64,000 nt of DNA from Mycolicibacterium porcinum. GTDB taxonomy: Bacteria > Actinomycetota > Actinomycetes > Mycobacteriales > Mycobacteriaceae. The notes under the pieces were generated by a model, which worked only from the letters and a program-made list of their open reading frames with translations, was not told the DNA's origin and did no database searches. Both the position numbers and the translations under genes were made by a program. Of this stretch, positions 52,182 to 59,513 are shown piece after piece (the first letter of the stretch is position 1; every line of letters starts with the position of its first letter). The stretch is taken from assembly GCA_002086835.1 (NCBI GenBank), contig MVIG01000029.1, positions 1 to 64,000 on the forward strand. Reading direction: 5' to 3'.

Positions 52182-52284
52182 GTCATCAGGTCGCGGCAAT
52201 GTCGGTCTCAACTAATTGCTCACCGCGTTGCCCCATGCCTGAAAGGCAAGCGCCGCAGAATATTTCGCGGCACATTCTCCGTCG

Positions 52285-52304
52285 ATGGCATTGACCAATG
52301 CCAT
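52285..52304. promoter_or_regulatory. Perfect 20-bp palindrome, probable operator
   Basis: ATGGCATTG-AC-CAATGCCAT has perfect 9-bp arms. It lies in the 145-bp gap before the F420-type oxidoreductase gene (52327), marking a second promoter inside the cluster. The TetR at 55115, last gene of this second unit, is a likely binder. Confidence 0.55.
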
Positions 52305-52326
52305 GTACACGCTGTAGACATACACA

Positions 52327-53451
52327 ATGACCAACGAACACCGCGCTGTCATAGACGATCTCAGCGCCTATCTCATTGCGGGGCGGGTGGTTTCGGCCCT
52401 ACCTGAGAACCACATCGATCAGACTGCGGCCAGAACTGTGGTCCAGGGCATCCAGGACGGGGCCGAAGCCGAACAGTTGGGCTTCGCCAATGTCTATCTG
52501 TCGGAGAGATGGAATCTCAAAGAAGCTGGTGTCGTCCTCGGCGCAGTGGGTGCGCGCACCACTCGCGTGGGCCTAGGCACCGGACTGGTCTCGCCGGCAC
52601 GTCGGCATGTCCTACACATGGCCGCGTTCGGCGCCACGATGCACGCCGCTTTCGGCCCCCGGTTCCTCCTGGGACTCGGTCGAGGCGACCATGCCTACTT
52701 GCGGCACGAAGGCCTGCAGACGGCCGGTTTTGCCGGCGTGGTCGACTACGTCAAAATTCTGCGGCGGCTGTGGGACGGGGAGGTCGTGTCCTACGACGGA
52801 CCGGCGGGAACGTACCGCGACATCAAGCTGGGAGACATCTACGTCGGCCCCGCACCCAAAATGCTCTACGGCACCTTCGGGATGCCCAAAGCCTCGGCAG
52901 CCGTTGCCAGGGCCTTCGACGGCGTCATCCTGCCCCCGATGATGTCTCCCGATGCCACATCCCGATCAGTGACACGGCTGCGACAGGCCTGCGAAACCAT
53001 CGGCAGGGATCCACACTCCCTGCGCATCGTCCAGTGCGTGGTCACCGCGCCCGACCTCGACATCGACGAGGCCCGTGCGCTGGCCCATGCTCGAGCCGTG
53101 ACTTATCTGCAAGCACCTGAATACGGCGCTGCACTGGCAAAAGTCAACGAATGGGACCTTGGGCCGGTCGAAAAGATCCGCTCCGAAGTCGACCGCATGC
53201 AGAATGGAGCGGGAGATGAATTGGCGGACACCGCGTTCCATCGTATCCAATTGATGGACGTGGCCCGTCTCGTGCCCGACGAGTGGATGGACGCGTCCTG
53301 TGCGTTCGGCACCGCAACCCAGTGCGCCGACAAATTGCGGGAGTTCAAACAGGCTGGCGCGGACGAGATCTCCACCTACGGAAGCACACCCGGCCAGAAC
53401 GCCGATGTACTCGCCGCTTGGCGCCGGACGACGACTGCGGTGAATCGATGA
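52327..53451 (+). CDS. Luciferase-like (F420-type) oxidoreductase
   Basis: A 374-residue TIM-barrel protein of the bacterial luciferase family: EQLGFANVYLSERWNLKEAG, RTTRVGLGTGLVSPARRHVL, FGPRFLLGLGRGDHAYL, and VVDYVKILRRLWDGEVVSYD. The family uses F420 or FMN; mycobacterial members with the RFLLGLGRG segment are often annotated as F420-dependent. It would oxidise or reduce a substrate of the dikinase cluster, perhaps an alcohol. Its stop overlaps acceptor gene 3 by 4 bp, so the two are coupled. Confidence 0.82.
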   Translation: MTNEHRAVIDDLSAYLIAGRVVSALPENHIDQTAARTVVQGIQDGAEAEQLGFANVYLSERWNLKEAGVVLGAVGARTTRVGLGTGLVSPARRHVLHMAAFGATMHAAFGPRFLLGLGRGDHAYLRHEGLQTAGFAGVVDYVKILRRLWDGEVVSYDGPAGTYRDIKLGDIYVGPAPKMLYGTFGMPKASAAVARAFDGVILPPMMSPDATSRSVTRLRQACETIGRDPHSLRIVQCVVTAPDLDIDEARALAHARAVTYLQAPEYGAALAKVNEWDLGPVEKIRSEVDRMQNGAGDELADTAFHRIQLMDVARLVPDEWMDASCAFGTATQCADKLREFKQAGADEISTYGSTPGQNADVLAAWRRTTTAVNR

Positions 53452-55049
53452 CTCTCGACCTACACGCACCGAACCCGATGCACCGAGTATCAGGTCCCCA
53501 TGACGCGTGGTCGACCATCAACACTCGGGAGAACTATCAAGGTGTGATGAGTCCGCTCGGCGCCACGCTGTGGCTGCCAGTCAGCGACTTGGCCGTCAAC
53601 GGCACGTTCCACGACCTAGGAGTGCTACGCCCAGACGAGGTCACCGTGGCCAGGACTCCGGCCGAATCCTCATCCACCGTCTTCTACGGTCGATTCACCG
53701 CCAGTATCAACTACTTCCGACGCGTCAGTGACCTCATTCCCGGCCAGTCGGGTGCATCGTTCGAGGAACAGATCTTCGGGTCCTCACGCGCCGACGCGCC
53801 GGACACCAAGTCCAAACGCCGGTATCCGATCGTGGCGGCGAAGGCCCCTGTCACGATATTCAGGCTGCCCAAGCGCATCCGCCGGATGTCCGGCGAGGTG
53901 CATGCTTGGTGGAGACTGGCGACCACGCCCGCGGGGATGGCCCGCTCGGTCGATGTCCAGTTCGCTCAGGCGCTGAAGATGCTCGAATACTCGATGCGCG
54001 AGCACGTCACGCTCACTTTTGTAGCGCAAGGCCTCTTCGACGCGCTGGACAAGCTCGCGGTCTCCATCGAACGACCGGGACTGCACTTGGAGCTGTCCAC
54101 CGGTTACGGGCAGATGGTTGAAACGCAGTTCGTCGCGGCGTTAAACGATGTGGCCCTGGGTAAGTCGACACTCGCCGCGTTTCTCGCCGACTACGGCTAC
54201 CGGTGCGCCGGGGAGATCGAGGTGTCCAATCCGTCCTGGCGAGAAAAGCCCGAACTGGTACAGCGGATGGTCGAAAAATACCGGTCCGCGCCCACTCGGC
54301 AGGACCTCGCCGCACAGGCCGCAGAACGCACGCAGACGCGACTGGCAGCAGAGCAGGTTCTGCTCTCATCGCTGCCGAGGGCCAAGCGACCCGCGGGTCG
54401 TCTGCTATTGAAGCTGGCCGCAACTTACATTCCGCTGCGTGAAGAAGGAAAAGCCGCGCTGGCAATGGCTTTCGATGGGGCCCGCGCGGCGTGCGGAGTC
54501 CGCGGACGCGAGTTGGTCAGCGAAGGCGTCATCGACTGTGTGGACGATGTGTTCTACCTGACGATGGACGAGATCAGGGGTACGCCTCCACTCGACGCTC
54601 GCAGCCTGATCGCAACACGCCGCGCGCTCCGGCAAGCCTACGAGCAGATGGACGTACCGGACGCGTGGGTCGGCCAACCAGTACCGGTCGAATTGCCGGC
54701 CGTTCAGGTTGGTCGGGTGGATAGCGTGACCGGAGTCGCTGCCGCCCATGGCGTCGCCGAAGGCCTGGCCCGCGTTCTCAACAGCGCCGACGATCTCGAT
54801 GATCTCGAGCCCGACGAGGTCCTGGTGTGCCGAACCACCGACCCGTCCTGGGCGTCGGCGTTCCACCTGGCTGCGGGTGCCGTCATCGACATCGGATCGA
54901 CCGGATCCCACGGTGCCATCGTGGCCCGCGAGATGGGCATGCCCTGCGTGATCGGAACGGGAAACGGCACGCACTTGCTGCGCACCGGTGATCTGTTACG
55001 CGTAGACGGTGGTACTGGGGTGGTCACGGTTCTCCAAGCCGCGACGTAA
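53448..55049 (+). CDS. Dikinase acceptor protein 3 (PEP-utiliser family, no ATP-grasp)
   Basis: A 533-residue third paralog. It shares DLIPGQSGASFEEQIFG, RRYPIVAAKAPVTIFRLPKR, YGYRCAGEIEVSNPSWREK, YIPLREEGKAALAMAFDG and VDDVFYLTMDEI. The phospho-His is at about H488 (GSTGSHGAIVAREMGMPCV). The GYRCAGEIEV...WRE segment is the closest of the three to the rifampin-phosphotransferase GHRGPGEIEL motif. It lies in a second transcription unit with the luciferase-like enzyme and is 65 bp before a TetR gene. It again lacks an ATP-grasp domain. Confidence 0.82.
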   Translation: MTLDLHAPNPMHRVSGPHDAWSTINTRENYQGVMSPLGATLWLPVSDLAVNGTFHDLGVLRPDEVTVARTPAESSSTVFYGRFTASINYFRRVSDLIPGQSGASFEEQIFGSSRADAPDTKSKRRYPIVAAKAPVTIFRLPKRIRRMSGEVHAWWRLATTPAGMARSVDVQFAQALKMLEYSMREHVTLTFVAQGLFDALDKLAVSIERPGLHLELSTGYGQMVETQFVAALNDVALGKSTLAAFLADYGYRCAGEIEVSNPSWREKPELVQRMVEKYRSAPTRQDLAAQAAERTQTRLAAEQVLLSSLPRAKRPAGRLLLKLAATYIPLREEGKAALAMAFDGARAACGVRGRELVSEGVIDCVDDVFYLTMDEIRGTPPLDARSLIATRRALRQAYEQMDVPDAWVGQPVPVELPAVQVGRVDSVTGVAAAHGVAEGLARVLNSADDLDDLEPDEVLVCRTTDPSWASAFHLAAGAVIDIGSTGSHGAIVAREMGMPCVIGTGNGTHLLRTGDLLRVDGGTGVVTVLQAAT

Positions 55050-55114
55050 TCCGGCGGGGTAGCCTCGCGCGATGCCATTTTCACCGACCCCGACCCCGAC
55101 GGTAGGGAATTTCG

Positions 55115-55744
55115 TTGAGCGAGATTGACGAACGCGGTTACCGCAACTTCCTGCGTCTCGAAGCCATCGTCGGCGAGGCGAGGGCGATAGCCGACATCGA
55201 GGGCCTTCAGGCGGTGTCGATGCGGGCACTGGCAGAGCGCCTGGGGTGTACACCGCGCGCGCTCTACCGACACGTGGCAGACAAGGACTCAGTCCTGGAA
55301 TTGATGGCAGATCAGGCGTTGGCCGACATACCGACGCCGTCTTCGGCGGCGCCGTGGCAGACGGCGCTGTCGGAATTCTTCACGGACATGTACGACCTGT
55401 TGGCCGCTTCCCCTGCGGTCGCCACAGTCATCTCCCAGCAGGCGGTCACCGGAGAGCACTTTCGCGCGCATGCCGATCTGCTGGTGGGCAGGTTGCTCGA
55501 GGCTGGACTGCCGGCAGCGTTGGCCGCTGAGGCCGTCGTGACGCTGGCCCAATTCACTTTGGGGGCATCACTTCCCGGAACCAGCCAGCGACTGCACGAC
55601 CTCTATCGGGGCCGCGGTCAACGGTCCGACGAGCAGGCATTTCCAGCTCTGGCACACGTCGCGGTGCATTTCACCGACGACGATGCCGCCAATCGCTTCA
55701 GGACTGCACTTCGGCGACTGATCGGCGCCTACGAGCAGCATTGA
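55115..55744 (+). CDS. TetR regulator
   Basis: A 209-residue protein from TTG 55115 (AGGG upstream). The N-terminal HTH is ALAERLGCTPRALYRHVADK (residues 36-55), preceded by LEAIVGEARAIADIEGLQAV. The C-terminal domain is TetR_C_1-like, with FFTDMYDLLAASPAVATVIS. It is the last gene of the 52327-55744 unit and converges on the AttH/CrtC-like gene with 27 bp between stops. It probably autoregulates through the palindrome at 52285-52304. Confidence 0.82.
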   Translation: MSEIDERGYRNFLRLEAIVGEARAIADIEGLQAVSMRALAERLGCTPRALYRHVADKDSVLELMADQALADIPTPSSAAPWQTALSEFFTDMYDLLAASPAVATVISQQAVTGEHFRAHADLLVGRLLEAGLPAALAAEAVVTLAQFTLGASLPGTSQRLHDLYRGRGQRSDEQAFPALAHVAVHFTDDDAANRFRTALRRLIGAYEQH

Positions 55745-55771
55745 GATCACTTGCATACGCAGCGTCCCAGG

Positions 55772-56827
55772 TCAGCGCATCTCCGGAGCGGGCAGCATCG
55801 AGCTGCGGTAGTCGCGTTCGATGACACCCCAGCCAACCTCGCCATCGTCGGCAACCACCCGGAAGGCACCCTGGGTGACCAAGAGCGGGTCGAACTCCTC
55901 GGCATGGGCGACACCATTGACGTTCACATTCGGCGCGAGCAGCGACAATGTGTACCCGTGCATCCACTCGCCCCGGTACGTCCGGGGTCGTTCGCCCCCC
56001 AGGTTCATCACCACCTCGCGCGGTTGGTGGGTTCCCAACTCCGCCAGTCCGGTCATCTCGACCTCGTAGCCGATCTCGCAACGTTGATTCTGCTGCACAG
56101 TGAACACCCGGTGTCCTACTTCTCCGTCACGGCCCCAACTGATCACTGCGTTCGCCACCCGTCCGCTGTCGGGAAAGACCACGACAAAGAAGTGCAGACC
56201 GCCGAAGTTCTCGAGCCTTCGGGGGCCGCTGGAGTGGTCGCGGGCCGCCACGCCGTCGATGTCGATATCACTGTAGCCCTCCACCTTCAGTGCGCCCCGA
56301 GCGTAGAGGCCCTGCGTGTGATGGTGCGCGGCCCAACTCAGATTCTCGATGCCCAATGCGCCGTGCATATCCCACACCGGTGCAGCTGCCCGCAGCTCCA
56401 CGTCGAAGGAGAAGGCCGCGGCGCGCGAGGCACCGACAGGCCCCTCCGCCATCTTCGCAAGGCTGGCGGGTTCGCCGGCGCCGTCGAAGCGCACCCGCCA
56501 CGTCGTCAGCGGCTCGACACACTCCACCCTGAGATTCCCCGTCGCCGGGCCGCGATGATCGACGGCGCGCCCCCACGACCGGTCCACCAGCAGGGTGCCG
56601 TCCGGAAGCATCGCGATCACTTGGGCCCACCAGAGATCGACGTCACCCGGCCACCGGCCGACATGGATGAATGCCCCCGCGTTGGACTGAGGGCTCCAGA
56701 CCTGGAAGAACTGGGTCTCACTCCAATGTTCGACATCGCGGCGCACGTCATGCAGCAGATCGTGCTCGGGTCGAACATCGAAGGGGTTGTCGCCTAGCAA
56801 TATTCGCGGCTGAGAAACCTGTGACAT
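55772..56827 (-). CDS. AttH/CrtC-like (DUF7064-type) protein
   Basis: A 351-residue soluble beta-rich protein. AGGAGG lies six bases before ATG 56827. WSETQFFQVWSPQSNAGAFI opens the first lipocalin-like half and GYSDIDIDGVAARDHSSGPR the second, matching the G.RD.(S/T).G.R motif of the protein at 47454. The two are distant paralogs. A role in binding or transforming an isoprenoid-like compound is inferred only from AttH/CrtC relatives. It is the last gene of the minus-strand group with the two membrane proteins, but has its own operator-like site upstream. Confidence 0.6.
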   Translation of the reverse strand: MSQVSQPRILLGDNPFDVRPEHDLLHDVRRDVEHWSETQFFQVWSPQSNAGAFIHVGRWPGDVDLWWAQVIAMLPDGTLLVDRSWGRAVDHRGPATGNLRVECVEPLTTWRVRFDGAGEPASLAKMAEGPVGASRAAAFSFDVELRAAAPVWDMHGALGIENLSWAAHHHTQGLYARGALKVEGYSDIDIDGVAARDHSSGPRRLENFGGLHFFVVVFPDSGRVANAVISWGRDGEVGHRVFTVQQNQRCEIGYEVEMTGLAELGTHQPREVVMNLGGERPRTYRGEWMHGYTLSLLAPNVNVNGVAHAEEFDPLLVTQGAFRVVADDGEVGWGVIERDYRSSMLPAPEMR

Positions 56828-56911
56828 AGTTGCCCTCCTGGCTTCGGCGACGTGTCCGGGCAGGTGAAACCAGGTCTGGAGGCGACCTGGCGCGTCGCGA
56901 CATGGGCCAAT

Positions 56912-56929
56912 TTTTATTTCAGAATAAAA
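56912..56929. promoter_or_regulatory. Operator-like palindrome before the 55772 gene
   Basis: TTTTATTT-CA-GAATAAAA has arms with one mismatch and resembles the window motif (three changes). It lies 85 bp upstream of ATG 56827 and just after the stop of the membrane-protein gene. Confidence 0.5.
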
Positions 56930-56947
56930 TTGTACGCTACGTCGAGC

Positions 56948-57715
56948 TCAGCGTGACGGGACGGTCTGCGCTCGAGCTATTGGCTCTACCAACAGCTTGC
57001 CGAGCAGTCGCACGGTACAGGCGATGCCACCAACGACAGTCAGCGCTGCGAGGTGCATCCACACCATCGACAGATGCCCCCCTGAGTGACGCACCGACAG
57101 GTAGACGATGCCCGAACCGAACAAGCCCGCAGCGAAGGTCATCGGGACCATGGGGACGAGGTACAAGTGGCCGAAGCCGCTGAGCTTCGGGGCCAGGCGG
57201 AACACGATGATTCCGCTGACCAATGCCGACATCGCGTTGGTGAAGCCGAGGAAAATCGGATAGCCGAAGAGGACGAACGGTTGATCGACCTGATAGTCGT
57301 AGACGTGCAGGACGCTGACGTACGTCATCTCGGCTGCAATGGCCATCGCCACGATGAACCCGTACAACTGCCAGACGGTCCGCATCGTCGGACGGCGCGC
57401 CAATGTCCTTGCGACGATGACGGTCGCGCCGCCGTAGAAAGCGAGGTAGGCCAGCGGCACCCAGATCGGTTGATGGCTACCGAAAGTCGTGTACAGGTGC
57501 CACTGTCCTTCGACGCGAAACCACAGCCCGTACAGATGGTCGAACAGTGGCTCCATCAGGCACGCCAGCGCGCCGCTCGCAGCGACGAAGAACGGCCACG
57601 CGGCCCGTTCCCGTCGCCAGAGCACTACCAACCACACCATAGTCGCGAGCGCCAGACCGGCAGTGAGCACCGTGGCGATCCATTGGCCGGCCTGACTGAC
57701 AGGTGTGTCGATCAC
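56948..57715 (-). CDS. Polytopic membrane protein, unknown function
   Basis: A 255-residue protein with about seven hydrophobic segments, for example WIATVLTAGLALATMVWLVV, VWQLYGFIVAMAIAAEMTYV and TVVGGIACTVRLLGKLLVEP. The conserved-looking polar motifs ACLMEPLFDHLYGLWFRVEG, GSHQPIWVPLAYLAFYGGAT and HVYDYQV fall between membrane segments. No transporter signature is visible. It follows the AveC-like gene by 25 bp, so the two membrane proteins are probably co-expressed and may act together. It starts at GTG 57715. Confidence 0.65.
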   Translation of the reverse strand: MIDTPVSQAGQWIATVLTAGLALATMVWLVVLWRRERAAWPFFVAASGALACLMEPLFDHLYGLWFRVEGQWHLYTTFGSHQPIWVPLAYLAFYGGATVIVARTLARRPTMRTVWQLYGFIVAMAIAAEMTYVSVLHVYDYQVDQPFVLFGYPIFLGFTNAMSALVSGIIVFRLAPKLSGFGHLYLVPMVPMTFAAGLFGSGIVYLSVRHSGGHLSMVWMHLAALTVVGGIACTVRLLGKLLVEPIARAQTVPSR

Positions 57716-57740
57716 GTTCCAGTCCTTCGATCGGTCCGGG

Positions 57741-58742
57741 TCAGCCCGGCAAGAGGTAACTGGGCAGGTGGGCGTACGAGGTGCCGATCAGCCCGAGCCA
57801 GTTGAACGGCAAGTGGTACACGAACACGAGGGTGACCATGCAGAAGCCCAGGACCGCGAAGTTGCGCACGTGCGGACGCAGCGCCGGGCGCCAGCGCTCG
57901 GCCCCCACCTCGATGGGCGACTGACCTTCCGGCCGCTCGCCGGCCTCCATCCTGGCCCAGGTGAAGACGCAACCCACGAACGCAACCAGAATCGATTCAT
58001 AGATCGGGAACTGGTGCACCTGACCAGCCCACAGCGTCAGCGGTTCATAGGTCTTGGCGAATGCGTAGGCGTGCGTGGTGCGGATGACGACGTTCTCGAC
58101 GATGAAGTCGAAGAGGAACTCGAACACGAATATGCATACGAACAGGGTGAATTTGCTGATGCTCGGCCACCGCCTGCGCACTCGATTGGCTTCGTGGCAG
58201 GCAACGATCGCCACTCCCGCGCAGAAGTAGATGTACATCGGCGGCCCCCAGATCAGCGATTCGGCGTACCGGCTGGGCGCATCGGGATTATGAAAAGGCA
58301 AGAACCGAACCCACACGCCACGGTTGACGTTGGCACTGTTCCACGCAAACAGGTACTGCTGGACGTTCAGGAAGGCGTCGGCGACGAAGCAGATGATGCC
58401 GCCGATGACGAACTTGCCGTCAAGCCCCAGCCTGCCGGTATTGCGTAGCGGTTTGACCACACAACACCAGATGAAGGCCACCATTACGGCCAGGCTGATC
58501 ACCTCGAAGATCCGCAGCGCAATAAGTCGCCAATCTTCCATGACGTCCGGTCCTACGCGGGGCGCTGGAGTGAACTCCTCGCCCGAGGTCATCCACCGGG
58601 CCACCACTTCGACGCAGACGACGAACCACAGCACGCCAAGCATCGCGAGAAACGTGGCCGGACCCTGCCTACCTAGTGCAGGAAGATCGATCGACGGCAC
58701 CCCGTGGGCGTTGGTGTCGTCGACTACAGCCTTCAGCGACAT
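57741..58742 (-). CDS. AveC-like integral membrane protein
   Basis: A 333-residue polytopic protein. ATG 58742 was chosen because GGGAG lies seven bases before it; TTG 58760 lacks this. Membrane segments include FLAMLGVLWFVVCVEVVARW, LAVMVAFIWCCVVKPLRNTG and FTLFVCIFVFEFLFDFIVEN; polar motifs are DAFLNVQQYLFAWNSANVNR and VHQFPIYESILVAFVGCVFT. The last pattern is what I associate with proteins annotated as spirocyclase AveC family, named after avermectin AveC. The enzymatic role of mycobacterial members is unknown. Confidence 0.55.
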   Translation of the reverse strand: MSLKAVVDDTNAHGVPSIDLPALGRQGPATFLAMLGVLWFVVCVEVVARWMTSGEEFTPAPRVGPDVMEDWRLIALRIFEVISLAVMVAFIWCCVVKPLRNTGRLGLDGKFVIGGIICFVADAFLNVQQYLFAWNSANVNRGVWVRFLPFHNPDAPSRYAESLIWGPPMYIYFCAGVAIVACHEANRVRRRWPSISKFTLFVCIFVFEFLFDFIVENVVIRTTHAYAFAKTYEPLTLWAGQVHQFPIYESILVAFVGCVFTWARMEAGERPEGQSPIEVGAERWRPALRPHVRNFAVLGFCMVTLVFVYHLPFNWLGLIGTSYAHLPSYLLPG

Positions 58743-58768
58743 GACTAACTCCCGTGACAAACTGGATG

Positions 58769-58816
58769 TTTTGTACTCATTGAGTCGATTTTGTACGCGG
58801 GATTAGAATTTTGTCA
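58769..58816. promoter_or_regulatory. Three TTTTGT direct repeats at exact 20-bp spacing
   Basis: TTTTGTAC at 58769 and 58789, and TTTTGTCA at 58809, lie exactly 20 bp apart in the divergent gap between the AveC-like gene and the TetR gene. The spacing is close to two helical turns, so the copies face the same side of the DNA. This would suit cooperative binding by the adjacent TetR-type regulator. Confidence 0.55.
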
Positions 58817-58848
58817 ACGATGATTGCGATAGCGGATAATCTGCTCAG

Positions 58849-59442
58849 GTGACGCAATCAGCACGCGCCGCCATGCGCCAGTCCGTACTCCAGAATGCCC
58901 GGGAACTGTTCTATGCCAACGGTATTCGTCAAGTGACAATCTCCGACGTTGCGCGCGCCTCTGGTTGCACCAGGCAGATGGTCTACAAGGTATTCTTCGA
59001 TCGCCGCGAGCTGATCCTCACCGCAGTCGTCGAACGGATCATCGAGATCGCCGACGCGGCGACCGTCGGCGCACCCGTGCCAGCCGATTCCTTCCACGCG
59101 GCCTTCGTCGAGCTTTCGGTTCAGGTCATCGAGTCGTTGCGCAACGACCCGGAGCTATCGGAACTGACCGGCGACGACAGTCCCCTCTCACTCCACGAAG
59201 CACTGTGGAGCTCCGAACTCGTCGACCGGGCGCTCCGCTTCTGGGAACCATGGCTGAGTTTCGGCCGCGCACACAGGCTCCTGCGCGACGATCTGACCAA
59301 CACCGACCTGGCCGACTGGTTGCATACCGTGTATGCCTCCATCATTCTGCGCCGCAACATACCTCGCGAACAGGAACGCATCATGATCGAACACTTCGTG
59401 ATGACGTCGTTGACCATGGCGGGGGTCACACCCGGGGCTTGA
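58849..59442 (+). CDS. TetR regulator
   Basis: A 197-residue protein from GTG 58849. The HTH is TISDVARASGCTRQMVYKVF (residues 27-50), after RQSVLQNARELFYANGIRQV. The C-terminal domain is a variable ligand pocket with ELSELTGDDSPLSLHEALWS. It diverges from the AveC-like membrane gene and lies 71 bp upstream of the flavoprotein, so it may control both. The upstream repeats at 58769-58816 are its likely binding site. Confidence 0.85.
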   Translation: MTQSARAAMRQSVLQNARELFYANGIRQVTISDVARASGCTRQMVYKVFFDRRELILTAVVERIIEIADAATVGAPVPADSFHAAFVELSVQVIESLRNDPELSELTGDDSPLSLHEALWSSELVDRALRFWEPWLSFGRAHRLLRDDLTNTDLADWLHTVYASIILRRNIPREQERIMIEHFVMTSLTMAGVTPGA

Positions 59443-59513
59443 CATGACCGGTCAGCCGACCCAGGATGGACTTTAACGCAAAGTAAAAAATATCCACGAT
59501 CGAAGGGCACCTG

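Noticed and set aside
52236-52271. Small hairpins (TGCCT-GAA-AGGCA and GCCGC...GCGGC) as a terminator after acceptor 2
   Set aside because: Stems are only five base pairs and no T tract follows; too weak to call.
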